Below are positions 1 through 8,940 of a stretch of DNA of 64,000 nt, piece after piece. The notes beneath the pieces were generated by a model. The model saw only the letters and a program-made list of their open reading frames with translations. It was not told where the DNA came from and did no database searches. The stretch is from JBGUVL01 sp964370395. GTDB lineage: Bacteria; Bacillota_I; Bacilli_A; Erysipelotrichales; Erysipelotrichaceae. A program made the position numbers and the translations under genes. Positions within the stretch are counted from its first letter, which is position 1; every line of letters starts with the position of its first letter. The stretch covers positions 1-64,000 of the forward strand of contig CAYJIZ010000003.1 of the NCBI GenBank assembly GCA_964370395.1, written 5' to 3'.

Positions 1-77
1 AGCGTTTCGCCGTTTGTTGCGTCCTTCTTCAGCTCATAGTGCCAAGGCATCCACCGTACGCCCTTATTAACTTAATC
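1..77 (-). rRNA. 23S ribosomal RNA, 5' end only (cut by window edge)
   Basis: On the minus strand these bases read as the start of large-subunit rRNA: the conserved GTGGATGCC...GGCA block near the 5' end is followed by GAAGGACG. Alignment by eye to the E. coli 5' end puts the mature terminus near 77. The gene runs out of the window and lies downstream of 16S in the same transcript. Confidence 0.93.
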
Positions 78-372
78 ATTTCTTAAATTCTCTTGAACTT
101 AAGTGTGTTTCGCGTTCGATTTTTTTCTTAACTGTTTGTTTTTACTTACTGTTTTTCTCGATTACTTTTGTTTTACAACTTTTCAGAAAGATCATGTTTA
201 TATTAATAATTGTTGATAACTATCTCTATCTCTTATGTCTTCTGTTATTCAGTTTTCAAAGATCAACTCTACTTTCGTAGACTTCTTTTCTTGCTTGAAA
301 GATCTCTCTTTCAAAACTAAATAGGAAACGTTCGCTTTTCATTGAACCGGTTTTTTTGTGTACTTTCTCCTT
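78..372 (-). other. 16S-23S internal transcribed spacer without tRNA genes
   Basis: About 295 bases separate 16S from 23S. No cloverleaf or CCA-flanked tRNA is visible, unlike spacers that carry tRNA-Ile/Ala. It holds a segment at 309-330 complementary to the 16S leader at 2005-2027, and at 247-262 a second copy (minus strand TCTTTGAAAACTGAAT) of the leader box also seen at 2013-2028, which probably starts the 23S processing stem. A local hairpin lies near 293-313. Confidence 0.85.
309..330 (-). repeat. 3' arm of 16S processing stem
   Basis: The plus-strand sequence here is the near-perfect inverse complement of 2005-2027 upstream of 16S (sharing CTATTnAGTTTT/AAAACTnAATAG). In the precursor the two arms can pair to close a stem around 16S, the usual RNase III substrate in Bacillota. 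The arms are seen directly; cleavage is inferred. Confidence 0.75.
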
Positions 373-1930
<1,558 letters not shown>

Positions 1931-2004
1931 GACTCATATGTTTTTACGCTTGCGCGTGTTTGTTTTGTTTACGTTTTTCCGTAATTTCTTTGGTTCGAAA
2001 TTGA

Positions 2005-2027
2005 CGTTTCCTATTCAGTTTTCAAAG
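2005..2027 (-). repeat. 5' arm of 16S processing stem
   Basis: Leader segment upstream of 16S whose inverse complement recurs at 309-330 in the spacer. Within it the box TTTGAAAACTGAATA is the familiar Bacillota rRNA leader motif and also recurs at 247-262. Confidence 0.75.
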
Positions 2028-2067
2028 AGCGATTTGCTCACTTCTCACTCTTACCTCTCGGCAAGCG

Positions 2068-2103
2068 CTCATTTATAATACCAAATTGTTTCTTCCTTGT
2101 CAA
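2068..2103 (-). promoter_or_regulatory. rRNA operon promoter
   Basis: Minus-strand -35 TTGACA (2103-2098), a 17-base spacer and -10 TATTAT (2080-2075) give a near-consensus vegetative promoter. Transcription would start near 2068, about 140 bases upstream of mature 16S. This is the best housekeeping promoter in the rRNA leader region. Confidence 0.85.
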
Positions 2104-2330
2104 AGCTTTTTTTTCACTTTTTCATTCTTTTTTTTATTTGTTAACTTTACCAACGTAATCTTAACAAATGAATCAATTTAGAATTATTTATTGCACTTTT
2201 TGGGGTGCCTTATAATAATACTACTTTAGTTTATAAATAGCAAGACCAATTCTTCCATTTTTTATATCTTTTTTGCCTTTTAATCGCATTTTTACCTAAT
2301 ATTCTATTTTCTCCTCCTTTTTCTCCCTTA
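2104..2330. other. AT-rich gap upstream of rRNA promoter
   Basis: About 225 bases between the tRNA-Leu terminator and the rRNA promoter. The A/T tracts just upstream of -35 could act as an UP element. I see no coding frame with a ribosome site and no second convincing promoter. Confidence 0.5.
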
Positions 2331-2357
2331 AAAACAAAAAAAGTTCCTTGCGGAACT
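2331..2357 (-). terminator. terminator of tRNA-Leu
   Basis: The minus-strand hairpin AGTTCC-GCAA-GGAACT is followed by a T-rich tract, directly downstream of the tRNA. It separates the tRNA transcript from the rRNA operon. Confidence 0.85.
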
Positions 2358-2374
2358 CTTCTTTTACTTAATAA

Positions 2375-2462
2375 TGGTGCCCGAGGCCGGACTCGAACCG
2401 GCACGGTATCGCTACCGGTGGATTTTGAGTCCACTGCGTCTACCAGTTTCACCACTCGGGCA
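2375..2462 (-). tRNA. tRNA-Leu (anticodon CAA)
   Basis: An 88-base class II tRNA with the acceptor stem TGCCCGAG/CTCGGGCA and an encoded CCA. The anticodon loop CTCAAAA gives anticodon CAA (reads UUG). It has a long variable arm and the T-loop GGTTCGAGTCC. A frame antisense-free over it (the familiar MVKLVDAVDSKSTGSD peptide) is a tRNA artefact and not a gene. Confidence 0.97.
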
Positions 2463-2471
2463 ACTGTTACT

Positions 2472-2500
2472 ATTATATATCAATCAAATTCAAAAAACAA
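2472..2500 (-). promoter_or_regulatory. promoter of tRNA-Leu
   Basis: Minus-strand -35 TTGTTT (2500-2495), 17-base spacer, -10 TATAAT (2477-2472), ending about 10 bases before the tRNA. With the downstream terminator this makes tRNA-Leu a monocistronic unit. Confidence 0.7.
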
Positions 2501-2513
2501 CAAAAAAATGAAA

Positions 2514-2540
2514 GGCTCTTCAATATTTTTTTGAAGAGCC
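2514..2540. terminator. terminator of uracil permease gene
   Basis: A perfect 10-bp inverted repeat (GGCTCTTCAA/TTGAAGAGCC) lies just past the permease stop codon. It is followed on the minus strand by a T-rich tract. Confidence 0.85.
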
Positions 2541-2557
2541 CTTTTCTATAATTTTGT

Positions 2558-3838
2558 TTATTTCTCTGCGCTTGCTGAAGGTAAAATTAAATTTAAGATT
2601 ACTCCAACAATTGCTGATAATGCAGTTCCTGAAAGTACCGCACTACCACCTAATGGGAACACTGCCCCACCTAAACCAATAACTAACATTGCACTCGCAA
2701 CAATTAAATTTCTTTGTTTTGAGAAATCTACTTTACTATCAATCATGATACGTAACCCATTACTTGCGATTACTCCATATAATAAGATACTCATACCACC
2801 TAATACACAAGTTGGAATTGAACTGATCACAGCAGCTACTTTTCCACAACAAGATAAGATGATAGCGATTGTCGCTGCTCCACATGTTACATAAACAGAT
2901 CCAATTTTAGTTAATCCAATTACTCCAGTGTTTTCACCATACGTTGTATTCGCAGGCCCACCTAGGAAAGCAGAAACTGCAGTCGCAACTCCATCTCCTA
3001 CTAAAGTGTATTCTAACCCTGGATCCTTAAGGAAGTTTTTCCCACAAATTTTACCTAACACTGTATGATCTCCGATATGTTCTGAAATCGTAACAATAGC
3101 AACTGGTAAAATCGCAAATGTTTCTGGACCAAAGTATAAATCGTAAGTTCTGAATCCTGGAACATCAAACGGAAATGCAAATTGTGGAATGGAGAACCAA
3201 GCAGCATCCGCTACAGGCGATAAATCAACCAACCCTAAGAAATACGAAATTGCATATCCTATAATAATCGCAACTAAGAATGGAACGATTTTCAAAAACC
3301 CTTTTGCGTGTGTTGAAACCAATGCTGCAACAAGGAATGTAATCCCTGCAACGATCATAGGTTCAATCGCTCCGTTTTCGATAAATCCTGCATTTGTGAT
3401 TGCCGTACCAGCAAGTCCTAATCCAATCACTGCAATCATTGGACCAATTACGACTGGTGGTAACAAACGATCAATCCAATCTTTCCCTACAAATTTAATA
3501 ACAATTGCAATAATTACATAAATTAACCCTACTAGCATTAATCCTGTTTGTGATGCAGAAATATCTCCACCCATTGCTTCTACCGCTAAAATTACTGCAG
3601 TAATGTAAGCAAATGATGATCCTAAATAAACAGGAACTCTACCTTTTGTACAAAAAGTATAAATTAATGTACCTATCCCTGATGCAAACAACGCCACCGA
3701 AACAGGAAACCCTGTTAATATCGGAACTAAAATCGTTGCACCAAACATAGCAAAAACATGTTGAAAACTTAAGAAGACCCATTGCGCTGGCTTTGGTTTG
3801 TCTCTTACATCAACAATCAAATTACTGTTTTCACTCAT
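2558..3838 (-). CDS. uraA: uracil permease (NCS2 family)
   Basis: A 426-residue membrane protein that imports uracil with protons for pyrimidine salvage. It has a short cytoplasmic N-terminus followed by about twelve to fourteen hydrophobic segments. The family hallmarks are FQHVFAMFGATILVP near residue 25, a GSSFAYI segment and a central NTTYGENTGVIGLT block (about residues 292-305) that lies by the substrate site in UraA/PyrP proteins. Length is normal. The start ATG is preceded by AAGGAGAG. The gene stands alone between the ftsZ terminator and its own terminator. The pyr genes are not nearby, and I see no PyrR leader. UraA and PyrP are equivalent names; a xanthine permease is less likely given the QHVFAMFG motif. 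Confidence 0.9.
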   Translation of the reverse strand: MSENSNLIVDVRDKPKPAQWVFLSFQHVFAMFGATILVPILTGFPVSVALFASGIGTLIYTFCTKGRVPVYLGSSFAYITAVILAVEAMGGDISASQTGLMLVGLIYVIIAIVIKFVGKDWIDRLLPPVVIGPMIAVIGLGLAGTAITNAGFIENGAIEPMIVAGITFLVAALVSTHAKGFLKIVPFLVAIIIGYAISYFLGLVDLSPVADAAWFSIPQFAFPFDVPGFRTYDLYFGPETFAILPVAIVTISEHIGDHTVLGKICGKNFLKDPGLEYTLVGDGVATAVSAFLGGPANTTYGENTGVIGLTKIGSVYVTCGAATIAIILSCCGKVAAVISSIPTCVLGGMSILLYGVIASNGLRIMIDSKVDFSKQRNLIVASAMLVIGLGGAVFPLGGSAVLSGTALSAIVGVILNLILPSASAEK

Positions 3839-3897
3839 ATATTACTCTCCTTTTTAAAAATAGCCATGTAAATAATAGCATAATTAAATAAAATAAA

Positions 3898-3930
3898 AAA
3901 GGACAAATCACATTGTTGTGTCTGTCCTTT
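3898..3930 (-). terminator. terminator of ftsAZ
   Basis: The minus-strand stem AAAGGACA/TGTCCTTT is followed by a TTTTTTATTTT tract, six bases after the ftsZ stop codon. Confidence 0.85.
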
Positions 3931-3936
3931 GTTGTA

Positions 3937-5034
3937 TTATCTCTTCTTGAAGAAATATGGAGTTGGATCTCCATCCTCTACTTCTTCCACATCTACTACT
4001 GAAGTTGAGAACATAGGTTGTTCGCTTTTGATTTCAACAGTTTCGCTTGTGTAAGTATACTCGTTACTTACTGGTTGTGCTTCTTTTTTTCTTTCACCAA
4101 ACCCAGTTGCGATCACCGTAACAATAATACGGTCTCCTAATTCAGGATTGATTGCAATACCGAAAATTGTGTCAATGTCTCCACCAGCTGCTTCTTTAAT
4201 ATATTGAGTAGCATCATCAGCATCGTATAAACTCACTGTTTCTCCACCTGTAATATTAATAATCGCTTTGCTAGCTCCTGTGATTTGTGCTTCTAACAAT
4301 GGAGATTGAATTGCTTTCTCAGCCGCAACACGTGCTTTGTCTTCTCCATCTGCCATTCCTACACCAATTAACGCTTTTCCTTCGTCCGACATAATAGTTT
4401 TCACATCAGCAAAGTCCAAGTTAATTAACGCTGGTGCAGCAATTAAGTCAGTAATCGTTTGCACACCTTGACGTAATACGTTGTCCGCAGCTTCAAAAGC
4501 TTCGACTAATGGTTTTCTTCCAATCACTTCTAACAAGTTATTGTTAGAAACAATAATTAATGAATCTGTGTATTCTTGTAAGTCAGCCAAACCTTGTTCC
4601 GCTTGTTTGGTTCTTGTGTTTCCTTCGAAACTAAACGGTTTGGTAACAATACCAACAGTTAGTGCTCCTTCTTCTTTTGCAATTTTCGCAAACATTGGGG
4701 CAGCTCCCGTACCTGTACCTCCACCTAAACCAGCAGTTACAAATACCATGTCACTTCCTTTTATCGCTTCGCGAATTTCGCTTTCTGTTTCCATTGCAGC
4801 TTTGCGTCCTACTTCAGGATCAGCACCTGCTCCTTGTCCTTTTGTAACAGACATTCCCAAAATGATTTGGTTTTTTACTGGAGAAGTTTGTAATACTTGT
4901 AAATCGGTATTCGCCACGTAAAATTCAACACCTTGAATTCCTTCGTCTACCATTCTATTTACGGCGTTACAACCACCACCACCAACTCCAAAGACTTTGA
5001 TCGTTACAACTTTCTTGAATTCTTCAACACCCAT
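3937..5034 (-). CDS. ftsZ: cell division protein FtsZ
   Basis: The tubulin-like GTPase that polymerises into the cytokinetic Z-ring. The G-box GLGGGTGTGAAP is at residues 102-113, the N-terminal GVGGGGCNAVNRM at 16-28 and the T7 synergy loop NLDFAD at 205-210. The globular part ends near residue 316. It is followed by a short variable linker and a C-terminal tail ending DPTPYFFKKR, which fits the conserved peptide that binds FtsA. At 365 residues it is slightly shorter than Bacillus FtsZ (382). The start is supported by GAAGGAGAGG upstream. It lies 26 bases downstream of ftsA, clearly in one transcript. The usual mur/div neighbours are absent, so the pair has left the dcw cluster. Confidence 0.98.
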   Translation of the reverse strand: MGVEEFKKVVTIKVFGVGGGGCNAVNRMVDEGIQGVEFYVANTDLQVLQTSPVKNQIILGMSVTKGQGAGADPEVGRKAAMETESEIREAIKGSDMVFVTAGLGGGTGTGAAPMFAKIAKEEGALTVGIVTKPFSFEGNTRTKQAEQGLADLQEYTDSLIIVSNNNLLEVIGRKPLVEAFEAADNVLRQGVQTITDLIAAPALINLDFADVKTIMSDEGKALIGVGMADGEDKARVAAEKAIQSPLLEAQITGASKAIINITGGETVSLYDADDATQYIKEAAGGDIDTIFGIAINPELGDRIIVTVIATGFGERKKEAQPVSNEYTYTSETVEIKSEQPMFSTSVVDVEEVEDGDPTPYFFKKR

Positions 5035-5060
5035 GTTTTCCTCTCCTTCTATAATAGTTA

Positions 5061-6302
5061 TTATTTAACTTGTAAAATGTTTTTTAACTTTTTCGTAAAT
5101 CCAACTTCATCTTCACGTTTTACTTCGCGTGCTATCAAGTTACTATATTCAATGCTAACTTCATTCACATTTTTAATCTCTAACCATTTGCGTGTGCAAT
5201 ACATCGCACCTAAGCAAACTGCGTATTTTCCTTCGCGTGCTCCTAGTGTAGTAGGAACATAAATTTGCGATGGTAACAGCAATCCTGTTAACACAGAGCG
5301 TAACCCAATAATGTCTGCTCCCTTACCACTTAAGATAAGTTTGCTGTTTCCCATTTCTTTTAAAGGCTCACACGTTTCGTTCAACATGGCTAACCATTTT
5401 TTGACACGTTCTTCTATCGTTTCATATATTTGTTTTTTCGTTAATTTTTTCTGCTCTTCACGATCCATCCAAATATAAGCTACGTTATCATCATAGATAC
5501 CACTTTCTTCAAAAGCATTTTCCATTACCATAGCGTACGCTTCGCTTTTTGCTAAATGGTGTCGATAATGTAATTCATCAACCCATCCACCATAACCTAA
5601 TTTAAAACTTTCACATTCTAATAAGCGACCTTTATGGTATAGCGACAATGTCGTATCATTTTTTTGTAAATCAGCTAAGACAATGAACTTATCCATTGAA
5701 TTTTCTAATGTAACACTTTCTTCCGCCATAGCATAGCTATCTAAGCAAATATCCAATACTGAAACACCGCAAGATTCTAAACACATGACATAAGAATACA
5801 CGATATCTTTGTTCACAAATAATAAATCTACATCCATCGTAAGCATCTCTGCTCTTTCATCAACTGGAATGGTTCTTGAACTAATCCCAGAAACGATATA
5901 TTTAATCGAACCGACGTTCACAAATTCATGTGATTGAACTTGTTCACTCGCGATTGCTTTCTCTAATCCCATACGCACATGTGAGTGCAGTATTTTTCGA
6001 CTACCTTCTTCTATTCCAACATTTACACGCTTTTTTATGCATTTTACATCAACACTAGGAATGCATAAAATAACTTTTTTTATTTTCAACGACAACGCCT
6101 TCTCTGCATTGTTTAGTAATTTTACAATCGTCGCTTTTACAACCTGAGGCTTTTCAATCACTTTATTATTGTTGATTGCTTGATTAATACTAATAGATTC
6201 AGATCGTAGCACATTAAAGCGGGACATATAATATTCAGCAACTAGCAAGCGAATTTCGTCGTTCGTGATTTCTAAACTAGAATACAATTGCTTTCCCTGC
6301 AT
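5061..6302 (-). CDS. ftsA: cell division protein FtsA (divergent)
   Basis: A 413-residue actin-like protein that would anchor FtsZ to the membrane. It is divergent, but an actin-fold layout is visible: SLEITNDEIRLLV near residue 10, SMDKFIVLADLQKNDTTLSLY around 205-225 and the LILSGKGADIIGL phosphate-loop equivalent near 325. The protein ends in EVGFTKKLKNIL, an amphipathic helix like FtsA membrane-targeting tails. The position immediately before ftsZ supports the call. The motifs are weaker than in typical FtsA (the usual LGGGTTD is DLQKNDTT here), so ATP binding may be altered. The start ATG follows AAAGGAGGC. Confidence 0.85.
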   Translation of the reverse strand: MQGKQLYSSLEITNDEIRLLVAEYYMSRFNVLRSESISINQAINNNKVIEKPQVVKATIVKLLNNAEKALSLKIKKVILCIPSVDVKCIKKRVNVGIEEGSRKILHSHVRMGLEKAIASEQVQSHEFVNVGSIKYIVSGISSRTIPVDERAEMLTMDVDLLFVNKDIVYSYVMCLESCGVSVLDICLDSYAMAEESVTLENSMDKFIVLADLQKNDTTLSLYHKGRLLECESFKLGYGGWVDELHYRHHLAKSEAYAMVMENAFEESGIYDDNVAYIWMDREEQKKLTKKQIYETIEERVKKWLAMLNETCEPLKEMGNSKLILSGKGADIIGLRSVLTGLLLPSQIYVPTTLGAREGKYAVCLGAMYCTRKWLEIKNVNEVSIEYSNLIAREVKREDEVGFTKKLKNILQVK

Positions 6303-6329
6303 GTAAGTGCCTCCTTTTCTTTCTAATAT

Positions 6330-6338
6330 ATAATACCA
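6330..6338 (-). promoter_or_regulatory. extended -10 promoter element of ftsAZ
   Basis: The minus-strand TGG-TATTAT is an extended -10 about 27 bases upstream of the ftsA start. No good -35 is seen, as is common for extended -10 promoters. Confidence 0.45.
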
Positions 6339-6469
6339 TAGATTTAAAACTAAAAAAACAAAAAAATGATTTTGAAATAGTATAGTTACGCTTTTTTTCT
6401 AACTTTTTCTGGTTTTAATTCTTAAAAAAATGAAGAAATAAAAAAAGTTGAGAAATGTCAGAAATTATA

Positions 6470-6498
6470 TTGCATTTTAAAAATGAAAATGTTATCAT
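6470..6498 (+). promoter_or_regulatory. promoter of rpmB
   Basis: TTGCAT (6470-6475), a 17-base spacer and TATCAT (6493-6498). Transcription would start near 6505, giving a leader of about 45 bases that contains a small CATG...CATG inverted repeat (6509-6523). Confidence 0.75.
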
Positions 6499-6550
6499 AT
6501 CTAGGCAACATGTGAAAAACATGGATAAGTAATCGAAAGGAGGTTACGGT

Positions 6551-6742
6551 ATGTCAAAAGTTTGTGCAATCACTGGTAAGGGACCTTTAACAGGTAATAA
6601 ACGTTCTCACTCATTACGTGCTACTAAACGTAAATGGAATGTAAACCTACAAACAGTGAAAGTAATGGTGGATGGTAAACCTCAAAAAATCCGTATTTCC
6701 GCTCGTGCTTTAAAAACATTAAAGGCGAAAAAAGCAATCTAA
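6551..6742 (+). CDS. rpmB: 50S ribosomal protein L28
   Basis: A 63-residue basic ribosomal protein. The N-terminus MSKVCAITGKGPLTGNKRSH and the following RATKRKWNVNLQTV block are diagnostic for bacterial L28. Only one cysteine remains in the N-terminal part, so this is the zinc-free type. A strong AAAGGAGG ends 7 bases before the ATG. The gene is monocistronic with its own promoter and terminator, and convergent with thiN. Confidence 0.97.
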   Translation: MSKVCAITGKGPLTGNKRSHSLRATKRKWNVNLQTVKVMVDGKPQKIRISARALKTLKAKKAI

Positions 6743-6747
6743 TGATG

Positions 6748-6770
6748 AAAGATGCGAAAGCATCTTTTTT
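6748..6770 (+). terminator. terminator of rpmB
   Basis: AAAGATGC-GAAA-GCATCTTT followed by T residues, a GNRA-like tetraloop hairpin 5 bases past the stop. Confidence 0.9.
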
Positions 6771-6782
6771 TCTATCACTAAG

Positions 6783-6804
6783 AAAACATCCAGATGGATG
6801 TTTT
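6783..6804 (-). terminator. terminator of the priA-thiN cluster
   Basis: The palindrome AAAACATCC-AGAT-GGATGTTTT lies directly after the thiN stop codon (read on the minus strand). T tracts flank it on both strands, so it can also back up rpmB termination. Confidence 0.8.
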
Positions 6805-6806
6805 TT

Positions 6807-7406
6807 TTATGATTTACTTTGTACAACGATGATTCTTTTATCAATCGTTAGCGTTGCTTCCTCTTCTATAATTTCATTGGAAACCAAAAACGTATCACTC
6901 TCATTAATCAAAACATCCATAAGTGGATACTTTACTCCAGTAATCGTAATATGCATCGGTTCACTTGGAAAAAACGATAAGTATTGCATTTCTTTTTTGA
7001 TTTTATGTACACCTTGTTCAAGACGATAAATACAATTTTGTTCATCCTTAATAACAAAAGAAATCTCTTTTGTTTTCAACATTTGAAAAATGGTTAAGAA
7101 ATGATCTTGCCGTCCCCCACAAACGCCGTATACATCAATGGAAGTATACCCTTTTTCGTGTGCGAATTGAATTGCATATTCTGTATCTACAACGTCTTTT
7201 TCTTTTGGCAAAACAATACACTCGCATTGTTGTTGCAACAAATGTTTTTCCTCCTCACTTATGGAATCAAAATCACCAATGGCATAACGCAATGGAATGC
7301 CATGTTGCAAACAATAGCGACTTCCCCCATCAACAGCAATGTAATCAACATCATCCTCTAGCGCAACAAACGTTGTTTGGTTAGCGATGATGACTACTTT
7401 TGACAT
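6807..7406 (-). CDS. thiN: thiamine pyrophosphokinase
   Basis: A 199-residue cytosolic enzyme that transfers pyrophosphate from ATP to thiamine, giving thiamine diphosphate. The family blocks are present: YIAVDGGSRYC near residue 23, YAIGDFDSIS near 40, KDVVDTEYAIQFA near 70 and VCGGRQDHFLTIFQML near 95. The C-terminal beta domain binds thiamine. The start overlaps the 3' end of rpe by 13 bases, so translation is probably coupled. It is the last gene of the priA-to-thiN transcript; Bacillus has the same rsgA-rpe-thiN order. Confidence 0.93.
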   Translation of the reverse strand: MSKVVIIANQTTFVALEDDVDYIAVDGGSRYCLQHGIPLRYAIGDFDSISEEEKHLLQQQCECIVLPKEKDVVDTEYAIQFAHEKGYTSIDVYGVCGGRQDHFLTIFQMLKTKEISFVIKDEQNCIYRLEQGVHKIKKEMQYLSFFPSEPMHITITGVKYPLMDVLINESDTFLVSNEIIEEEATLTIDKRIIVVQSKS

Positions 7407-8056
7407 AATAAAGAATCTACTCCTGCAGCGATATCTTGCTTAAACAAGTAACTACCTGCCACTAAAGTATCACAACCCGCTTCTCGTGCCAACTGTGCTG
7501 TTTCTTGATTGATTCCCCCATCGATTTGAATTCGCATTTCAGGTTTGTTAACTTTGCGCCATGCATCAACATAACGAATTTTATCCAAACTTTGCGCTTG
7601 AAATTTTTGTCCACCAAAACCAGGTTCAACCGACATAATTAAAACCATATCCACATAAGGTAAAATCGCATCTAACACTTGTACTTCCGTACCTGGTTTG
7701 ATTGTGATCCCACACAAACAGTGATTTTCTTTAATTTTTTTACACATCGCAATACATTGTTCACTATCATTGAATGATTCGTAATGAAACGTAATCATAT
7801 CTGCACCGCTTTTAATAAATCCGTCTACATATTGCATCGGATCACTTATCATAAGGTGCACATCCATAAATAAATTAGTTTTTTTCTTAAATCCCTTTAA
7901 TACGTCTGTCCCAAAGGTGATATTAGGTACAAAATGACCATCCATAACATCAAAATGTAGCCACTTTGCGTTACTTTGCATCAATTGTTCAAGTTGATTT
8001 GTCGTATCCGCAAAATCAAGTGACAAAACGGACGGTGCAATAATTAATTCATTCAT
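7394..8056 (-). CDS. rpe: ribulose-phosphate 3-epimerase
   Basis: A 220-residue TIM-barrel metalloenzyme of the pentose phosphate pathway interconverting ribulose-5-P and xylulose-5-P. The motifs are in order: IAPSVLSLDF (6-15), the metal-ligand block HFDVMDGHFVPNITFG (34-49), VHLMI near 66, MSVEPGFGGQKF near 140 and IQIDGGI near 175. Length and order are normal. It sits 12 bases behind rsgA and overlaps thiN. Confidence 0.97.
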   Translation of the reverse strand: MNELIIAPSVLSLDFADTTNQLEQLMQSNAKWLHFDVMDGHFVPNITFGTDVLKGFKKKTNLFMDVHLMISDPMQYVDGFIKSGADMITFHYESFNDSEQCIAMCKKIKENHCLCGITIKPGTEVQVLDAILPYVDMVLIMSVEPGFGGQKFQAQSLDKIRYVDAWRKVNKPEMRIQIDGGINQETAQLAREAGCDTLVAGSYLFKQDIAAGVDSLLCQK

Positions 8057-8068
8057 ATGTTAGCCCCC

Positions 8069-8932
8069 TTAATATTTTTTCTTACTTTGTTTTATAACTT
8101 CTACTACTTCGCAATAATTTTTGTATCGAATACTCGAAATTCGCCCTTCTTCGACACCTTTTTTCACGGCACACCCCGGTTCATTTGTATGTGTGCAATC
8201 ATTGAACTTACAATTAGCCACATCATCTTTGAAATCCAAAATAACATTTGCTAAGTTCAAAATATCAATCGATTCAAAATCAAGAGAGGAAAAACCAGGT
8301 GTATCACCCAACCAACCTTTGTTGATTTCAAACAACTCACAATGACGAGTTGTATGTTTTCCACGTCCTAACGCTTTTGAAATCATTTGTGTCTGCAGTT
8401 GAAAAGATTCATCAATACGATTGATAAGCGATGACTTCCCTGCTCCACTTTGACCAGTTAAAACACTCACTTTATCTTTCAAAATAGATTCGATGCTTGA
8501 TGTATCAAAAGCATGACCACTCAAGTATACTTCGTATCCACTTTTTTGGTAATCATAAATATAATCATAAACGACATCATCTTTGTCTATCAAATCCAAT
8601 TTTGTAATACAAATAATAGGTTTAATATTCGCATACGAAACCAAAAAGATTAAACGGTCCAATAAGGCACACGAAAAATCAGGGTCTTTTGCAGACATAA
8701 CAATAATCGCTTGATCAACATTCGCAATCAACGGTCGTTTTAACTGGTTCTTACGTGGCAATATTTTTTGAATTCCATATTTATCATGTAGTTGTTCAAA
8801 TTCAACAAAATCACCAACGATTGGCGAAGCCCCTTTACGAAGCTTGCCCATCGCAACACAATGATAACGTGAACCATTATCACCTAACACTTCATATTGA
8901 TTAGAAATGTTTTTTATAATTCTACCTAACAT
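8069..8932 (-). CDS. rsgA: ribosome small subunit-dependent GTPase A
   Basis: A 287-residue circularly permuted GTPase that checks late 30S maturation. An N-terminal OB fold is followed by G4 (ITKLDLID) ahead of G1 (GQSGAGKSSLIN) and G3 (DTPGFSS), the permuted order typical of RsgA. A C-terminal zinc knuckle has C and H ligands in CKFNDCTHTNEPGC. The gene begins 8 bases after prkC, a linkage widely seen in Bacillota. Confidence 0.97.
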   Translation of the reverse strand: MLGRIIKNISNQYEVLGDNGSRYHCVAMGKLRKGASPIVGDFVEFEQLHDKYGIQKILPRKNQLKRPLIANVDQAIIVMSAKDPDFSCALLDRLIFLVSYANIKPIICITKLDLIDKDDVVYDYIYDYQKSGYEVYLSGHAFDTSSIESILKDKVSVLTGQSGAGKSSLINRIDESFQLQTQMISKALGRGKHTTRHCELFEINKGWLGDTPGFSSLDFESIDILNLANVILDFKDDVANCKFNDCTHTNEPGCAVKKGVEEGRISSIRYKNYCEVVEVIKQSKKKY

Positions 8933-8940
8933 CCTTTTAC

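Noticed and set aside
2231..2455. 74-residue open frame starting MVKLVDAVDSKSTGSD
   Set aside because: It is the well-known artefact of reading through a leucine tRNA gene; the bases form tRNA-Leu and its terminator.
4481..4921. 146-residue plus-strand frame opposite ftsZ
   Set aside because: Shadow of a highly conserved gene with mirrored codon bias.
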